64,000 nt of DNA from Polaribacter sp. (GCA_029250685.1 JAQXEU010000045.1:35558-99557), one strand, 5' to 3'; shown: positions 49,101 through 58,623, counted from the first letter of the stretch. The notes: generated by a model from the letters alone, not told the origin. A program made the numbers and translations.

Positions 49101-49415
49101 ACTGGTAAAAGAGATGTATTTTCCGTTTGGACTAAATCTAGGTTGGACTTCATACGCTAAACCAGATCGTAAAATAGTTGCTTTTCCACCAGAAATTGGC
49201 ATTTTATAAATATCACCTAACAAATCAAAAACGATTGTTTTTCCATCTGGAGAAACATCTAAATTCATCCAAGTTCCTTCATTGGTATCCAATTTAAAAG
49301 TATTGTATTTCCAATCTTTATGTGGATTATTTACATCCCATTTTGCTGCTTTTTTCTGTGAAAATGAATTCAAAGAAAAAGTGATTATTGTGATTAAAGT
49401 TAAAATTTTACGCAT
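46149..49415 (-). CDS. Exported TolB-like beta-propeller plus amidohydrolase protein
   Basis: A 1088-residue protein with a signal peptide ending LNSFSQ. The first 620 or so residues form WD40/PD40-type propeller repeats with many copies of SPDGK (for example DVSPDGKTIVFDL, FSPNGKYISF, FSPDGKSILF). The C-terminal part (about 650-1070) is an amidohydrolase domain with GKTIMPGIVDVHAHVG (metal HxH), further histidines in DGHTGIEHN and GAHGQLQGLGAHWE, and the closing GSLQKGKLADLIIMDKNPL. Such fusions are common in Bacteroidota and are thought to hydrolyse peptides or amides outside the cytoplasm. The substrate is unknown. It ends 15 bp before lacZ. Confidence 0.9.
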   Translation of the reverse strand: MRKILTLITIITFSLNSFSQKKAAKWDVNNPHKDWKYNTFKLDTNEGTWMNLDVSPDGKTIVFDLLGDIYKMPISGGKATILRSGLAYEVQPRFSPNGKYISFTSDAEGGNNIWVMTADGKNAKSITKEKYRLLNNAVWTPDGKSLVARKHYTSTRSVGAGEMWQYPLSGSAGLKLTKRKNDQQDVNDPSISSDGKYLYYAEDMYPGGFFQYNKDPNKQIYVIKRYDFKTGKIKQITGGPGGAARPVISKDGKLLAFVKRVRTKSVLYIHELETGKEWPIYHDLNKDQSEAWAVFGVYPHFTFTKNDKEIVFWTGGKINKINVATKQLTNIPFQVNEKIKLAKTHRVKRKVFEESFTSKMIKDVKTSPDGKSIVFTSLGHIYKKDLPNGTPKRITNLTDFEAEPNFSPDGKSILFVTWNDAELGAVYKVNTNGSGLQKLTSVKGIYRTPSFDNSNSKIVYRKEGGNGDQGFDYSTKTGLYIANANGSNHKKISDGGEFPQFSVDNKRIFFQSGGSFMGGLTKRLQSIDLNGKNQRSHFVSKLANRLVPSKDNKWISFIHLHKLYVSPMILNGSEINLDANTKSFKVESLSKNAGINLHWSSSNDKVHWTLGDEYFSKSIVNNTGDPFAKSNVVADTNTGIKIGLTAKSDVPEGRVAFTNARLITMKGNQIIENGTIVIYKNKIEKIGKSSSVSVPSGAKTYDMKGKTIMPGIVDVHAHVGAFRNGLSTQKHWQFYANLAYGVTTSHDPSVNTAAAFTLEELQRKGLTVGPRMFSTGFILYGAEGDFKAVVNNLEDARFAIARTKAFGAKSVKSYNQPRREQRQQIMQAARELGVNVVPEGGSNFYSNMSMIFDGHTGIEHNIPVAPVYKDVLSLWKNSKTGYTPTLVVNYAGMSGEYYWYQKSNVWENKKLLKYTPRHVIDPRSRHRTMVPDEEYYNGHLLTSRTVTDLSKLGVKANVGAHGQLQGLGAHWELWMLQQGGMSNHNALKAATINGAEYIGVGDELGSLQKGKLADLIIMDKNPLENIQNTNSVIYTMINGRLFDTSTMNEVGNYNKKRSPFYWESGNYNQGVPLNLETNGFTIPTCSCH

Positions 49416-49457
49416 AACTGTAGTAGATTAAAATTTATAAGATTATAAAAGTAAGGT

Positions 49458-52400
49458 TTATATTTTGTTTTTTAAAGTCATAAAATCTTCTGCAAAAATT
49501 TTATGTAAATAGAAAAGTAATTCTTTTGCATTTTCTTTAGTGAAGGTTAGTGGAGGCTTTATTTTTAAAACATTGTTGTTAGGTCCATCAGAACTCATTA
49601 GAATTCCATAATCTTTCATCCTATTTACTAAATAATTGGTTTGTTCTGCTAAAGGATTTAAATCTGAATCTACCAATTCAATTCCCAAGAATAATCCTTG
49701 ACCACGAACATCACCTATAATTGGAAATTCTTTTGATAATTCCTTTAATTCTGATTTTAAAAATTCACCAATTTGTAAAGCGTTTTCCTGAAGATTTTCT
49801 CTTTTTACAGTTTTTAAAACTTCGGTTGCAATAGCACAAGAAACTGGGTTTCCACCAAACGTATTAAAGTATTCCATTCCGTTAGCAAATGCATCAGCAA
49901 CTTTTTGTGTGCAAACTACAGCTGCAACTGGATGACCATTTCCTAAAGGCTTTCCAATAGTTACAATATCCGGAATAACATCATGTAATTGAAATCCCCA
50001 GAAAGTTTTCCCCATTCTTCCAATTCCGGTTTGTACTTCATCTGAAATACAAATTCCGCCAGCTTTTCTAACTTTTTTATAAGCTTCTGATAAAAATCTG
50101 TTTGGCAATTCTATTTGACCACCACAGCTTATAATTGGTTCAATAATAAAACCGCCAATTTTTCTTCCTTTTTTATGAATTGTGTCAATGCATTTCTGAA
50201 TTTCTTCTACATATTTTGAAGTAGTATTTTCGCCTCTGTATTTCCCTCTAAAAGTATCAGGTAACGGAAATATATGTGTGTGTTCTGGCGCTCCGCTTCC
50301 GCCTTTTCCATCAAATTTGTAAGAAGAAATATCTACACACATGTTTGAATTTCCATGATAACCAATTTCGCTTGCAATAATATCTTTTTCGCCAGTAATC
50401 GCTTTTACCATTCTTATTGCCAATTCGTTTGCTTCGCTTCCAGAATTCACAAAATGAACTACGTTTAACTCTTTTGGAAACGTTTCTAGAAGTTCTTTAG
50501 TCAACTCGTTCATATTTTCGTGTAAATAGCGAGAATTTGTATTAATCAACGCCATTTGTTCTTGACCAGCTTTTACAACATTATAATTTTCATGACCTAC
50601 ATGTGCAACATTATTGACGGTGTCTAAATATTTATTTCCGAATTGATCCGTTAAATATTGGTTAGCTCCACGAACCATTTTTATAGGTGTTTTATATTGA
50701 AGACTTAAACTTTTACCTAAATGCTGTTTTCTGTAATCAATAATTTCTTGATTAGATACAACAGATTTATCTTTTAGTTCTTTTGATTTGAAAAGTAAAT
50801 TTGGATCAGGACAAACACTTTTCCAAACATCAATTTGACTCAAATAGGCAACACCAGGATAATCAATTTTATAATCAAATAAGGATAACATGACTTGAAA
50901 ATGTAAATGAGGAGCCCAATTTCCGTTTTCTGGATAGTTTGCCAATTTAGCCACTTTTTCTCCTTTTAGTATAACGTCTCCAACTTTATGTTTTGTTGCA
51001 CTTTTAATAGTGTTATGTCCGTATAATGTATAGAAATCAAAATCTTTAGTTTTGTGCTTTAAGACAACTAAACCACCGTATTCTTTTTCCCCAGCATCAT
51101 TAACCGCAATTACTACTTCGCCATCAAAAAGTGCGTGAATTGGCGTAAATTCTGGCAACCAATAATCAACTCCTAAATGAATACTTCGACTTTCTCTACC
51201 GGAGTTTCCAATTTTATCATACGCTGTAGAAGTGTATAAAGCTCTCGGTTCTAAATACCCTCCAGCAATAATTTTAGTCGGAATCTCTTTCTGCAATTGA
51301 TCAATTTTAAACTGCAATAAATCTAAATTATTGAAGTCTTGTTGATGTCCAACCCATTTGCTAGAAACACTTAAGTCGATATGATGAACTTCATTTCTTT
51401 TGATAGTCGGAAATAAATCGGATAACAAGAAGTTGTTTTTTAAACTCCAATTTTTAAATTTTTCTTCATTTGGATGTGCAGAAAATCCACAAGTAACTCT
51501 AAATGAATATTCAGCAAAATCAGCATTAATTTCACTCCATTTTCTTAAAACCTTCCAAGCTGGTTTTTCACTAATCCATAAATATTCATTGTCAGGTTCT
51601 TCAATTTTACTCATCGAAGCTCTTGTAACAATAATTACAAGTCGCATTGCAATAGCATTATATAAATGTTTTAATTCGTCTTCTTGAAGTTGAAAAGCAG
51701 CATGATATCCTTCTATTAAATCTAATGAAGCTGCTAATGGATCATTATGTCCCATTAAACCATACGCACACAAAATTGCTAAGTCATTTATGGTTTGCGT
51801 GTAAATTGCATCACCATAATCAATTGCAGCAATTGCTTCTGGATTCGTTAAACTATCTGAAACAATAATATTATTGTCATTTGGGTCATTATGAACTACA
51901 CTTTTTCGGAGTACTGTATAAGAAGTGAAATTCGATTCAAAACTCGATTGAAAATGAGAAAGAATTGCTTTGTCTTCATCTGTAAATAAATGAAGATGCT
52001 CTTTTGTCCAAAGAGATTGCGCAATATCCCATTCAAAATTATAATGTGCTTCTGGGTGATCAAAACTTTGAAGTGTTTTTGTCAGTAAGCCACATTGTTT
52101 ACCTAAACTAATACGAAAATCTTCTAACTGAGGATTTACTTGACTCCAAACACGTCCAGAAACCCAAGAAAGAAGTCTGACAAAACGGACATTCTTAAGT
52201 TTGTCTTTTGTTTCTGAAATGGAATTATTGTTTTTGTCTAAAATTACTTTTGGAGCAATAAGGTTCTCATCACTGCTCTCAATAGTTTGTAATAATTCTT
52301 GTTGAAACTCTAGATAGTTTTTATTCTCATCTGGACGAGATATTTTAAGAATATAACCTTCTTCATTTTCTATTTTAATTCTGAAGTTAAAATCAACATA

Positions 52401-52499
52401 CCCTGGTAAAGAAGATGCTTTTCCTTTTATTCCATAAATCTCAAATAGAATTTCTTCTGCTCTTTCAATACTAATTTTAATGTTTTCGTAATTATTCAT
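49458..52499 (-). CDS. Triple fusion: aminoglycoside-phosphotransferase-like kinase, M23 peptidase domain, class-III aminotransferase
   Basis: A 1013-residue cytoplasmic-looking protein with no signal peptide. Residues 1-340 are an APH/choline-kinase-like domain with the Brenner motif VVHNDPNDNN (His203) and AIDYGDA. Residues 400-570 are an M23-type (LytM) domain with zinc ligands HLGVD (His441, Asp445) and HLHF (531-533). Residues 595-1013 are a class-III PLP aminotransferase fold with the PLP lysine Lys850 in GKPLGNG and ISDEVQTGIGR before it. The aminotransferase part resembles AGXT2L/ethanolamine-phosphate phospho-lyases. Phosphorylation of an amino alcohol by the first domain followed by phospho-lyase cleavage by the last is an attractive reading; the role of the M23 domain inside the cytoplasm is unclear. 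Confidence 0.9.
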   Translation of the reverse strand: MNNYENIKISIERAEEILFEIYGIKGKASSLPGYVDFNFRIKIENEEGYILKISRPDENKNYLEFQQELLQTIESSDENLIAPKVILDKNNNSISETKDKLKNVRFVRLLSWVSGRVWSQVNPQLEDFRISLGKQCGLLTKTLQSFDHPEAHYNFEWDIAQSLWTKEHLHLFTDEDKAILSHFQSSFESNFTSYTVLRKSVVHNDPNDNNIIVSDSLTNPEAIAAIDYGDAIYTQTINDLAILCAYGLMGHNDPLAASLDLIEGYHAAFQLQEDELKHLYNAIAMRLVIIVTRASMSKIEEPDNEYLWISEKPAWKVLRKWSEINADFAEYSFRVTCGFSAHPNEEKFKNWSLKNNFLLSDLFPTIKRNEVHHIDLSVSSKWVGHQQDFNNLDLLQFKIDQLQKEIPTKIIAGGYLEPRALYTSTAYDKIGNSGRESRSIHLGVDYWLPEFTPIHALFDGEVVIAVNDAGEKEYGGLVVLKHKTKDFDFYTLYGHNTIKSATKHKVGDVILKGEKVAKLANYPENGNWAPHLHFQVMLSLFDYKIDYPGVAYLSQIDVWKSVCPDPNLLFKSKELKDKSVVSNQEIIDYRKQHLGKSLSLQYKTPIKMVRGANQYLTDQFGNKYLDTVNNVAHVGHENYNVVKAGQEQMALINTNSRYLHENMNELTKELLETFPKELNVVHFVNSGSEANELAIRMVKAITGEKDIIASEIGYHGNSNMCVDISSYKFDGKGGSGAPEHTHIFPLPDTFRGKYRGENTTSKYVEEIQKCIDTIHKKGRKIGGFIIEPIISCGGQIELPNRFLSEAYKKVRKAGGICISDEVQTGIGRMGKTFWGFQLHDVIPDIVTIGKPLGNGHPVAAVVCTQKVADAFANGMEYFNTFGGNPVSCAIATEVLKTVKRENLQENALQIGEFLKSELKELSKEFPIIGDVRGQGLFLGIELVDSDLNPLAEQTNYLVNRMKDYGILMSSDGPNNNVLKIKPPLTFTKENAKELLFYLHKIFAEDFMTLKNKI

Positions 52500-54503
52500 T
52501 TACTCTTTTTGTAATAACATAATAATATGAGCTGCACTCCAACTAAAATTTTGAGCATTTAAGCCTTCTCCGGTTAAAGGATGGTAATTTTCTCTGATAG
52601 ATTTTCCTTTTCCTAAAACACCTTCAGCTCCTTTTAAAATCTGAATTGTTGCTTTGTCTGCATCTTCATTAAAGCCGTAATTGCGTAAACTTTTTACACC
52701 AAAATACGCTTGATCTAGCCAATTTGGTCCACGCCAATATCCTTTTAAAGGATTGAACTTTTCGTGATCTGCACTCATAGTTTGAAATGGAACTTTTGTG
52801 AAAAACTTCTTTGGATCCATCATTTTTTCTTTGACAGTTTCTGCTTGTTTATGACTTGCTGCTTTTGCCCAAAGTGCTGTCCAACCTTCGCTTCCTTCTC
52901 CCTTAATAAATGTTTTTCCGTCTAAAGTTGTATCGTAAAACCAACCATCATTTACATCGTAAAACTGTGTTTGAATCTTCCTTTTTAAAATTGCTGCTTC
53001 TTTTGTGAATCTTTGTGCATCTTCATTTTTTTTTATTGCTGTTGCTAATTCAGCTAAGTAGTTTTTTTCAGCATACAAATATGCATTTAAATCAACAGAT
53101 TCTTGATCGATTGAATATGCATCTTCACCATTTTTAAGAATCTTAGAATTGTCAAATCGAATCGCATTATCCATACCGCTTTCCCATTTTGCAGCAATTA
53201 AACTTCCGTCAGTAGAACCGTATTCACACAAACCATCTTGATCATGATCTCTCTTATTATACCAGAATTCATGGTACAATTTTAATTTTGGATACATATA
53301 TTTTACAAACTCAAGATCTTTGTCTTTGTTATATATTTTTGAAACTGCCCAAGCCGAAAGAGGAGGTTTTGTATCTCTATAGTTATGTTTTTCAATAGTA
53401 ATATCTCTAAAAACACAATCTGCTACAAATCCATCTTCGCTCTGAAACTCAAACATTAACTTCATTTGTTTCTTTGCTAGTTCTGTATTGTAGAATGATA
53501 ATCCGACCGAATGTTTCCATGAATCCCAAGACCAAAACCCATTAAACCATTTGTAATGATAACTAGGAAATAAGCCTTCGTGTTTGATTTCTCCAGCAGG
53601 AATTCTCCAATTATTTTGCAAGGTTAAATGTGCTTTTGCTAATACTTCAGCATAAATATCAGTAGAAAATTGTTCTTTTCTGTTTTCAATTAATGCTCTT
53701 AATTGTGTGTTTTTTTCTGCTTTTCGTAAATCTAAAACAGCTTTAAAAGTTGAGTTTTCAATTGATTTTAATTCATTACTCCAAGAATACCCTTTGAAAA
53801 TAAATGATTGAGAAATGATAAATTCTTTTGTTTCATTTGGTTTTAATTCAATACTAATAATATTAGAAGTGTAAGTACTATCAGTAGAATTCAAAACAAT
53901 TTCATTCGGAAAAAGAATATGTCCAATTGCATCTGTTTTTGAAGAATTGATTACGAGTTTGTTTTTATCTGTCGATAGTTTTAATCCATCTGCTAAAAGC
54001 GATTCATTTTTAAAATGATAGGTTATTTTTTTATCAGATTGACTATTGTTTTTCAAAGTAGATTTAATAATTGCTGTATGTCCAGAAGAAAAAACAAGCT
54101 CTTGTTTTAACTCTAAATGATCTGACTTAAAAGTTTGTTCTAAATGACTGTTGTAGCTTATAGAAGAATGTGAAGTCCAAACATTATTGTCAATAACTAA
54201 ATTGCTTAATGAGGCGCTGCTCCAAACTCCGTTTTGTTGGGTCATTAAAAATGGACCAGAAAATCCTGTTAAATTTGAAATTGAATCTGGAAAACTATAC
54301 GCAAACCAGGCACCTTGGTCTGAAAACATCAACCCTGATTTATCAAATTTTTCTTTTGGAGTTATATGATAATTTAAAATGTTTTCGCTGAATTTTAAAT
54401 ACTTAAAGTTTGTTGAATCTTCCTCACTTTTAGAAACACAACCGATGCATAGAATACTTAGAATTACAAAAAATAATTGTTTCAAATCGTTCGTTTTAAT
54501 CAC
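52500..54503 (-). CDS. GH63/MGH-like glycoside hydrolase, lipoprotein
   Basis: A 667-residue exported protein. The start is a GTG at 54503; a TTG at 54485 would give an even tighter signal peptide. The lipoprotein signal ends LSILCIGCVS. The C-terminal two thirds form an (alpha/alpha)6 barrel of the GH63/mannosylglycerate-hydrolase type, seen in KWFNGFWSWDSWKHSVGLSF (Trp/Asp-rich catalytic entrance), GLCEYGSTDGSLIAAKWESG and PNWLDQAYFGVKSLRNYG. Probable substrates are alpha-glucosides such as trehalose-like or mannosylglycerate-like sugars. The stop codon directly abuts the start of the triple-fusion gene, which suggests co-transcription. Confidence 0.85.
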   Translation of the reverse strand: MIKTNDLKQLFFVILSILCIGCVSKSEEDSTNFKYLKFSENILNYHITPKEKFDKSGLMFSDQGAWFAYSFPDSISNLTGFSGPFLMTQQNGVWSSASLSNLVIDNNVWTSHSSISYNSHLEQTFKSDHLELKQELVFSSGHTAIIKSTLKNNSQSDKKITYHFKNESLLADGLKLSTDKNKLVINSSKTDAIGHILFPNEIVLNSTDSTYTSNIISIELKPNETKEFIISQSFIFKGYSWSNELKSIENSTFKAVLDLRKAEKNTQLRALIENRKEQFSTDIYAEVLAKAHLTLQNNWRIPAGEIKHEGLFPSYHYKWFNGFWSWDSWKHSVGLSFYNTELAKKQMKLMFEFQSEDGFVADCVFRDITIEKHNYRDTKPPLSAWAVSKIYNKDKDLEFVKYMYPKLKLYHEFWYNKRDHDQDGLCEYGSTDGSLIAAKWESGMDNAIRFDNSKILKNGEDAYSIDQESVDLNAYLYAEKNYLAELATAIKKNEDAQRFTKEAAILKRKIQTQFYDVNDGWFYDTTLDGKTFIKGEGSEGWTALWAKAASHKQAETVKEKMMDPKKFFTKVPFQTMSADHEKFNPLKGYWRGPNWLDQAYFGVKSLRNYGFNEDADKATIQILKGAEGVLGKGKSIRENYHPLTGEGLNAQNFSWSAAHIIMLLQKE

Positions 54504-54595
54504 TAAAAATAATCAATTATATAAATGCTGCGCAGTAATTATTCATTTTTTAATAATATGCTACGCAACTCGGTTAAAATACTATCAACAATAAT

Positions 54596-54603
54596 TATAT
54601 TTG
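54596..54603 (+). promoter_or_regulatory. Probable -7 promoter box for ade
   Basis: TATATTTG matches TAnnTTTG and lies 15 bases before the ATG at 54619. It overlaps the upstream TTG at 54601, which argues against that codon as the start. Confidence 0.5.
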
Positions 54604-54618
54604 TGTAAGATTTTTTTT

Positions 54619-56241
54619 ATGATAGTTCAAGGAAATATAGTAGACATACAAAACAGACAGATTTTTAAAGGCGAAATAGAAGTTGAAAAAGGTAAAATAA
54701 AAGCTATTAGAAAATCAAATCACTCGATAGAAAAATACATTTTACCTGGTTTTGTGGATGCACATATTCATATCGAAAGTTCAATGTTAGTGCCTTCTGA
54801 GTTTGCCAAAATTGCTGTTGTTCACGGAACCGTTGCTACGGTTTCTGATCCGCATGAAATTGCAAATGTTTTAGGTGTTAAAGGAGTTGATTTTATGATT
54901 GAAAACGGAAAGAAAGTTCCGTTGAAATTTAATTTCGGTGCGCCAAGTTGTGTGCCTGCAACTTCTTTTGAAAGCGCTGGAGCAATTATCGATTCTAATG
55001 ATATTAAATTGATGATGAAAAATCCTGACATCAAATATCTAGCAGAAATGATGAATTATCCAGGAGTTTTATTTGATAATGATGAAGTCTTAAAGAAAAT
55101 TGAACACGCAAAAAATAATAACAAACCAATTGATGGTCACGCACCAGGTTTACGAGGTGATAATGTAACCAAATATATTTCTGCCGGAATTTCTACAGAT
55201 CATGAGTGTTTTACGAATGAAGAAGCATTAGAGAAGTTGCAAAAAGGAATGAAAGTAATAATCCGTGAAGGAAGTGCTGCAAAAAACTTTGAAGCATTAA
55301 TTGATTTATTACCAGAGCATTTTGAAAATATGATGTTTTGTTCTGATGATAAACATCCGGATGATTTGTTGCTTGGTCATATAAATCAGTTGTGTGAAAG
55401 AGCAATAGCAAAAGAAATTGATGTTTTTAAAGTATTACAAGCAGCTTGTGTAAATCCTGTAAAACATTATAAGTTGGATGTTGGTTTATTACAAAAAGAT
55501 GATTTTGCTGATTTTATTGTGGTTGAAGATTTAGAAAAATTCAAGGTTTTAAAAACCTATATAAACGGTGAATTGGTTGCTGAAAACGGAAAATCATTTG
55601 TGAAATCAGTTGATTTTGAAGTGCTGAATAATTTCAATACAGATTATAAAAACGTTAGAGACTTTAGATTTGAATCAAATGCGAAAAAGATTCGTGTTAT
55701 TGAGGCATTAGATGGAGAGTTAGTTACCAATGAAATTGAAGCAGATTCGTTAATCGAAAACGGAAATTTAGTTTCAAACACTGCAACAGATGTTTTAAAA
55801 ATGACAGTTGTAAATCGTTACAAAAATGATGAGCCAGCAATTGCTTTTATCAAAAATTTCGGAATCAAAAAAGGCGCAATTGCAAGTTCTGTTGGTCACG
55901 ATTCACATAATATAATTGCGATTGGAGTTTCTGATGATGCAATCTGTAAAGCTGTAAATTTAATCATCAAAAATAAAGGAGGAATTTGTGCTGTGAATCA
56001 ATCCGAAGAAAAAATAGTTTCGTTACCAGTTGCAGGAATTATGAGCGATTTATCTGCTGAAGAAATTGGGAAATCGTACGCTGAATTAGATAAAATGGCA
56101 AAGCAAATGGGAAGTAAATTACGAGCGCCTTACATGAGTTTGTCGTTTATGGCGTTATTGGTAATTCCGTCTTTAAAGCTATCTGATAAAGGTTTGTTTA
56201 ACGGAGATTCATTTCAGTTTACATCATTAGAAGTTAAATAA
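54619..56241 (+). CDS. ade: Adenine deaminase
   Basis: A 540-residue metal-dependent amidohydrolase that converts adenine to hypoxanthine in purine salvage. The start is the ATG at 54619, chosen because the N-terminus [20 protein letters not shown] is typical and the promoter box overlaps the earlier TTG. Metal-site residues lie in [14 protein letters not shown] (HxH), [28 protein letters not shown] and CSDDKHPDD. The C-terminal adenine-deaminase domain contains [16 protein letters not shown]. The 3' end overlaps the convergent GNAT gene by 28 bp. Confidence 0.94.
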   Translation: MIVQGNIVDIQNRQIFKGEIEVEKGKIKAIRKSNHSIEKYILPGFVDAHIHIESSMLVPSEFAKIAVVHGTVATVSDPHEIANVLGVKGVDFMIENGKKVPLKFNFGAPSCVPATSFESAGAIIDSNDIKLMMKNPDIKYLAEMMNYPGVLFDNDEVLKKIEHAKNNNKPIDGHAPGLRGDNVTKYISAGISTDHECFTNEEALEKLQKGMKVIIREGSAAKNFEALIDLLPEHFENMMFCSDDKHPDDLLLGHINQLCERAIAKEIDVFKVLQAACVNPVKHYKLDVGLLQKDDFADFIVVEDLEKFKVLKTYINGELVAENGKSFVKSVDFEVLNNFNTDYKNVRDFRFESNAKKIRVIEALDGELVTNEIEADSLIENGNLVSNTATDVLKMTVVNRYKNDEPAIAFIKNFGIKKGAIASSVGHDSHNIIAIGVSDDAICKAVNLIIKNKGGICAVNQSEEKIVSLPVAGIMSDLSAEEIGKSYAELDKMAKQMGSKLRAPYMSLSFMALLVIPSLKLSDKGLFNGDSFQFTSLEVK

Positions 56242-56741
56242 TCTTCTAAATATAATTTACACTTTTTATCTTCTCCAGGATAAGAAATCAATTTTGAAAA
56301 CTTAAAACCCAATCGATTTAATAAATTGCCAGATTTTTCATTATCTATATCTGTTATAGCGGCTAAAGAATCAATTTTTAATTCCTCTTTTGCGTATTTT
56401 TTAGTAGCTATACTAGATTCAATTGCATAGCCTTTTCCTCTAAACGGAGATAGAAAAGCATAACCAATTTCTACATAATCCATCCAATCTCTTTTGATTA
56501 AACCACACATTCCGATTGGTGTATTTTCTTCTGTTAGTCTAACTACATAAAAACCAAACCCAAATTTTTCATAACTAGGAATAATATTCTTTTTTAAATA
56601 CTTTTCAGCATTTATAATTGTTTTTATATTTCTATTACCAATATACTTTATCCAGTCTGGATCATTTGCCAAATTATAAAAAAAGGGAGCATCATTAATA
56701 GTGAATTTGCATAAGGTTAGTCTTTTAGTTCGAATTTGCAT
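56214..56741 (-). CDS. RimJ/RimL-type GNAT acetyltransferase
   Basis: A protein of 175 residues from the ATG at 56741 (a start at 56750 adds three residues). It has the RimJ/RimL-like pattern: [19 protein letters not shown] at the start, [20 protein letters not shown] in the centre and [14 protein letters not shown] as the acetyl-CoA loop, ending with [11 protein letters not shown]. The substrate may be a ribosomal-protein or other amino terminus, but cannot be read. It converges on ade with a 28-bp overlap. Confidence 0.87.
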   Translation of the reverse strand: MQIRTKRLTLCKFTINDAPFFYNLANDPDWIKYIGNRNIKTIINAEKYLKKNIIPSYEKFGFGFYVVRLTEENTPIGMCGLIKRDWMDYVEIGYAFLSPFRGKGYAIESSIATKKYAKEELKIDSLAAITDIDNEKSGNLLNRLGFKFSKLISYPGEDKKCKLYLEDYLTSNDVN

Positions 56742-56898
56742 AAAGTACAATTATCATCAATTTTACTACTAATATAAAAAAAGGTACGCTAATTTGATAA
56801 TACTTGAAATAAGATGTTTTTTTAATCAAATTATTATGAATTTAAAATTAGGTAATCTTAATGTGTTTTATACATTAGTAGGCTTAAATTGTAAAACA

Positions 56899-57906
56899 AT
56901 GAAATATCCGAAAAAAGTAGTAATAGGAGATATTACGGTTAGAGATGGTTATCAACACGAAGAAAAATTCATTCCAACAGAAGCAAAACTCTGGATGTTA
57001 GAGAATTTATTGTTAGCTGGTTTTAAGCATTTAGAAGTAACTAATTTTGGAAACCCAAAAGGAATGCCTCAGTTTTCTGATGCGGATGAGTTATTTAAAA
57101 AAATTAGAACATCAAAAAAAGTGGCACATTTAATTGATGATGCAAGTTTAACTGCAATTACAATTCGAGAAAAATCTGTAGAAAGAGCCATTGAAGCAAA
57201 GTTAAAAGGATTTGGTCCAGACAGAATTTTATTGATGGTTTCTACAAGTGAGTCACATCACCTAAAAAACTCTGGCTTGACTTTAGATAAATACTGGAAA
57301 ATGGCCGAAGAACAAATTAAGAAAGCTCATGCAGCTGGAATAAAAGTGAACGGAACTGTTAGTACAATTTGGGGTTGCCCGATTGAAGGACCAACAGATT
57401 TAAATAAAGCAATAGATTTCACACAACGTTGGTTTGATATTGGGGCTGATGATGTAGAGCATGCAGATCATGATGGTTCTGCTTCTCCAAATAGAGTTTT
57501 TGAATACTATTCGATGTTGCAAGAAAAAGTTGGAATGACACATAAACAAATTGTTCATTTTCATACAACGAGAGGTTGGGGATCAGCAAATGTGTTGGCT
57601 GCTTTACAAGCTGGGATGACTAATTTTGAAGCTACGATGGGCGGAATCGGAGGTCAACCTGCGAATTTTGTAGACGGTGTTCCAGTTGCTGGAACAGGTT
57701 CTTATTATTACAAAGATCCTAATTTAGTTGGATTAATTTCTACTGAAGATTTAGTAGTAATGTTAGATGAAATGGGCATTGAGACGAATTTAGATATTGA
57801 TAAAGTTTTAGAAGTTGGGCAAATGAATGAACGTATTGTTGGTAGAAGATTGCGATCAGAATCAATAAAGAACGGAAGAGTTCCAAAATCATTAACTGGA
57901 AGATAA
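56899..57906 (+). CDS. HMG-CoA-lyase-like (DRE-TIM metallolyase) protein without the signature cysteine
   Basis: A protein of 335 residues from the ATG at 56899; the longer frame from 56794 adds an implausible N-terminus. It belongs to the HMGL-like/DRE-TIM barrel family: VVIGDITVRDGYQHEEKF with the catalytic Arg-Asp, and the metal pair HFHTTRGWG (HxH) near residue 220. True HMG-CoA lyases have a GxGGCP loop with a catalytic cysteine; here the loop reads GGIGGQPANF, with Gln in place of Cys. It may therefore act on another acyl or hydroxy acid substrate, as an aldolase- or lyase-type enzyme. It is followed by a PhnA-type gene 34 bp away. Confidence 0.82.
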   Translation: MKYPKKVVIGDITVRDGYQHEEKFIPTEAKLWMLENLLLAGFKHLEVTNFGNPKGMPQFSDADELFKKIRTSKKVAHLIDDASLTAITIREKSVERAIEAKLKGFGPDRILLMVSTSESHHLKNSGLTLDKYWKMAEEQIKKAHAAGIKVNGTVSTIWGCPIEGPTDLNKAIDFTQRWFDIGADDVEHADHDGSASPNRVFEYYSMLQEKVGMTHKQIVHFHTTRGWGSANVLAALQAGMTNFEATMGGIGGQPANFVDGVPVAGTGSYYYKDPNLVGLISTEDLVVMLDEMGIETNLDIDKVLEVGQMNERIVGRRLRSESIKNGRVPKSLTGR

Positions 57907-57940
57907 TTCTTCGTATTATTGCAGTGCAAAAAAATATAAA

Positions 57941-58537
57941 ATGAGTTTACAACAAGATTTAGAAAACAGAAGTGGAAATCAGTGCGAGTTATGTGCTTCA
58001 AAAGATAATTTATCAATTTATGAAGTAAAACCTACCATAACTGGTGGAGGTGGAGTTGATGGAAGTTTACTTGCTTGTGAAACTTGTAAAACTCAAATTG
58101 AAAGCCCAGAAGACACAGAAGCAAATCATTGGCGTTGTTTAAACGATTCTATGTGGAGCGAATATAGAGCAGTGAAAGTTGTTGCTTGGAGAATGTTATC
58201 TCGTTTACGTAAAGAAGGTTGGCCGCAAGATTTGTTAGATATGATGTATTTAGAAGATGACGATTTGCGTTTTGCAAAAGAATCTGGAGATCATTTAGAT
58301 GAAAGCGAAAAAATTATTCATAGAGATGCAAACGGAGCCATTTTACAGGCTGGAGATTCTGTTGTTTTAATAAAAGATTTAAAAGTAAAAGGTTCTAGCC
58401 TAGTTGCAAAACAAGGAACTGCGGTTCGTAGAATTTCTTTAGATCATGAAAATGCTAAATTTATTGAAGGAAAAGTTGGACCAACGCAAATTGTGATCAT
58501 TACAGATTACGTAAAGAAAATGGCAGAGAAAGAATAG
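57941..58537 (+). CDS. PhnA-type zinc-ribbon protein
   Basis: A 198-residue cytoplasmic protein. The N-terminal zinc ribbon has CELCASKDN and CETCKTQIE (two CxxC pairs), and the C-terminal SH3-like domain has AGDSVVLIKDLKVKGSS and GTAVRRISL, both typical of PhnA/YjdM proteins. Despite the name there is no good evidence that the family acts on phosphonates. In this member about 85 residues with WRMLSRLRKEGWPQDLLDMMY separate the two parts. It ends just before a dispersed inverted repeat. Confidence 0.88.
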   Translation: MSLQQDLENRSGNQCELCASKDNLSIYEVKPTITGGGGVDGSLLACETCKTQIESPEDTEANHWRCLNDSMWSEYRAVKVVAWRMLSRLRKEGWPQDLLDMMYLEDDDLRFAKESGDHLDESEKIIHRDANGAILQAGDSVVLIKDLKVKGSSLVAKQGTAVRRISLDHENAKFIEGKVGPTQIVIITDYVKKMAEKE

Positions 58538-58540
58538 TTC

Positions 58541-58612
58541 CTGTTATTCCCGAGGATTCAGGAATCCAAACTAACTTTTTATAGATTCCTGCCTTCGCAG
58601 GAATGACAATCC
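58541..58612. repeat. Intergenic dispersed inverted repeat after the PhnA-type gene
   Basis: Two nested hairpins: GGATTC/GAATCC (58554-58567) and ATTCCTGC/GCAGGAAT (58585-58604, loop CTTC). The outer words TGTTATTCC and GGAATGACA (from 58543 and to 58608) pair with one wobble. Similar elements are common in flavobacterial genomes as I recall. It may also act as a terminator. Confidence 0.65.
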
Positions 58613-58623
58613 ATATATGATTT

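Noticed and set aside
57708..58016. A 102-codon minus-strand frame spanning the HMG-CoA-lyase-like and PhnA-type genes
   Set aside because: It overlaps two well-supported genes on the other strand and matches nothing recognisable.
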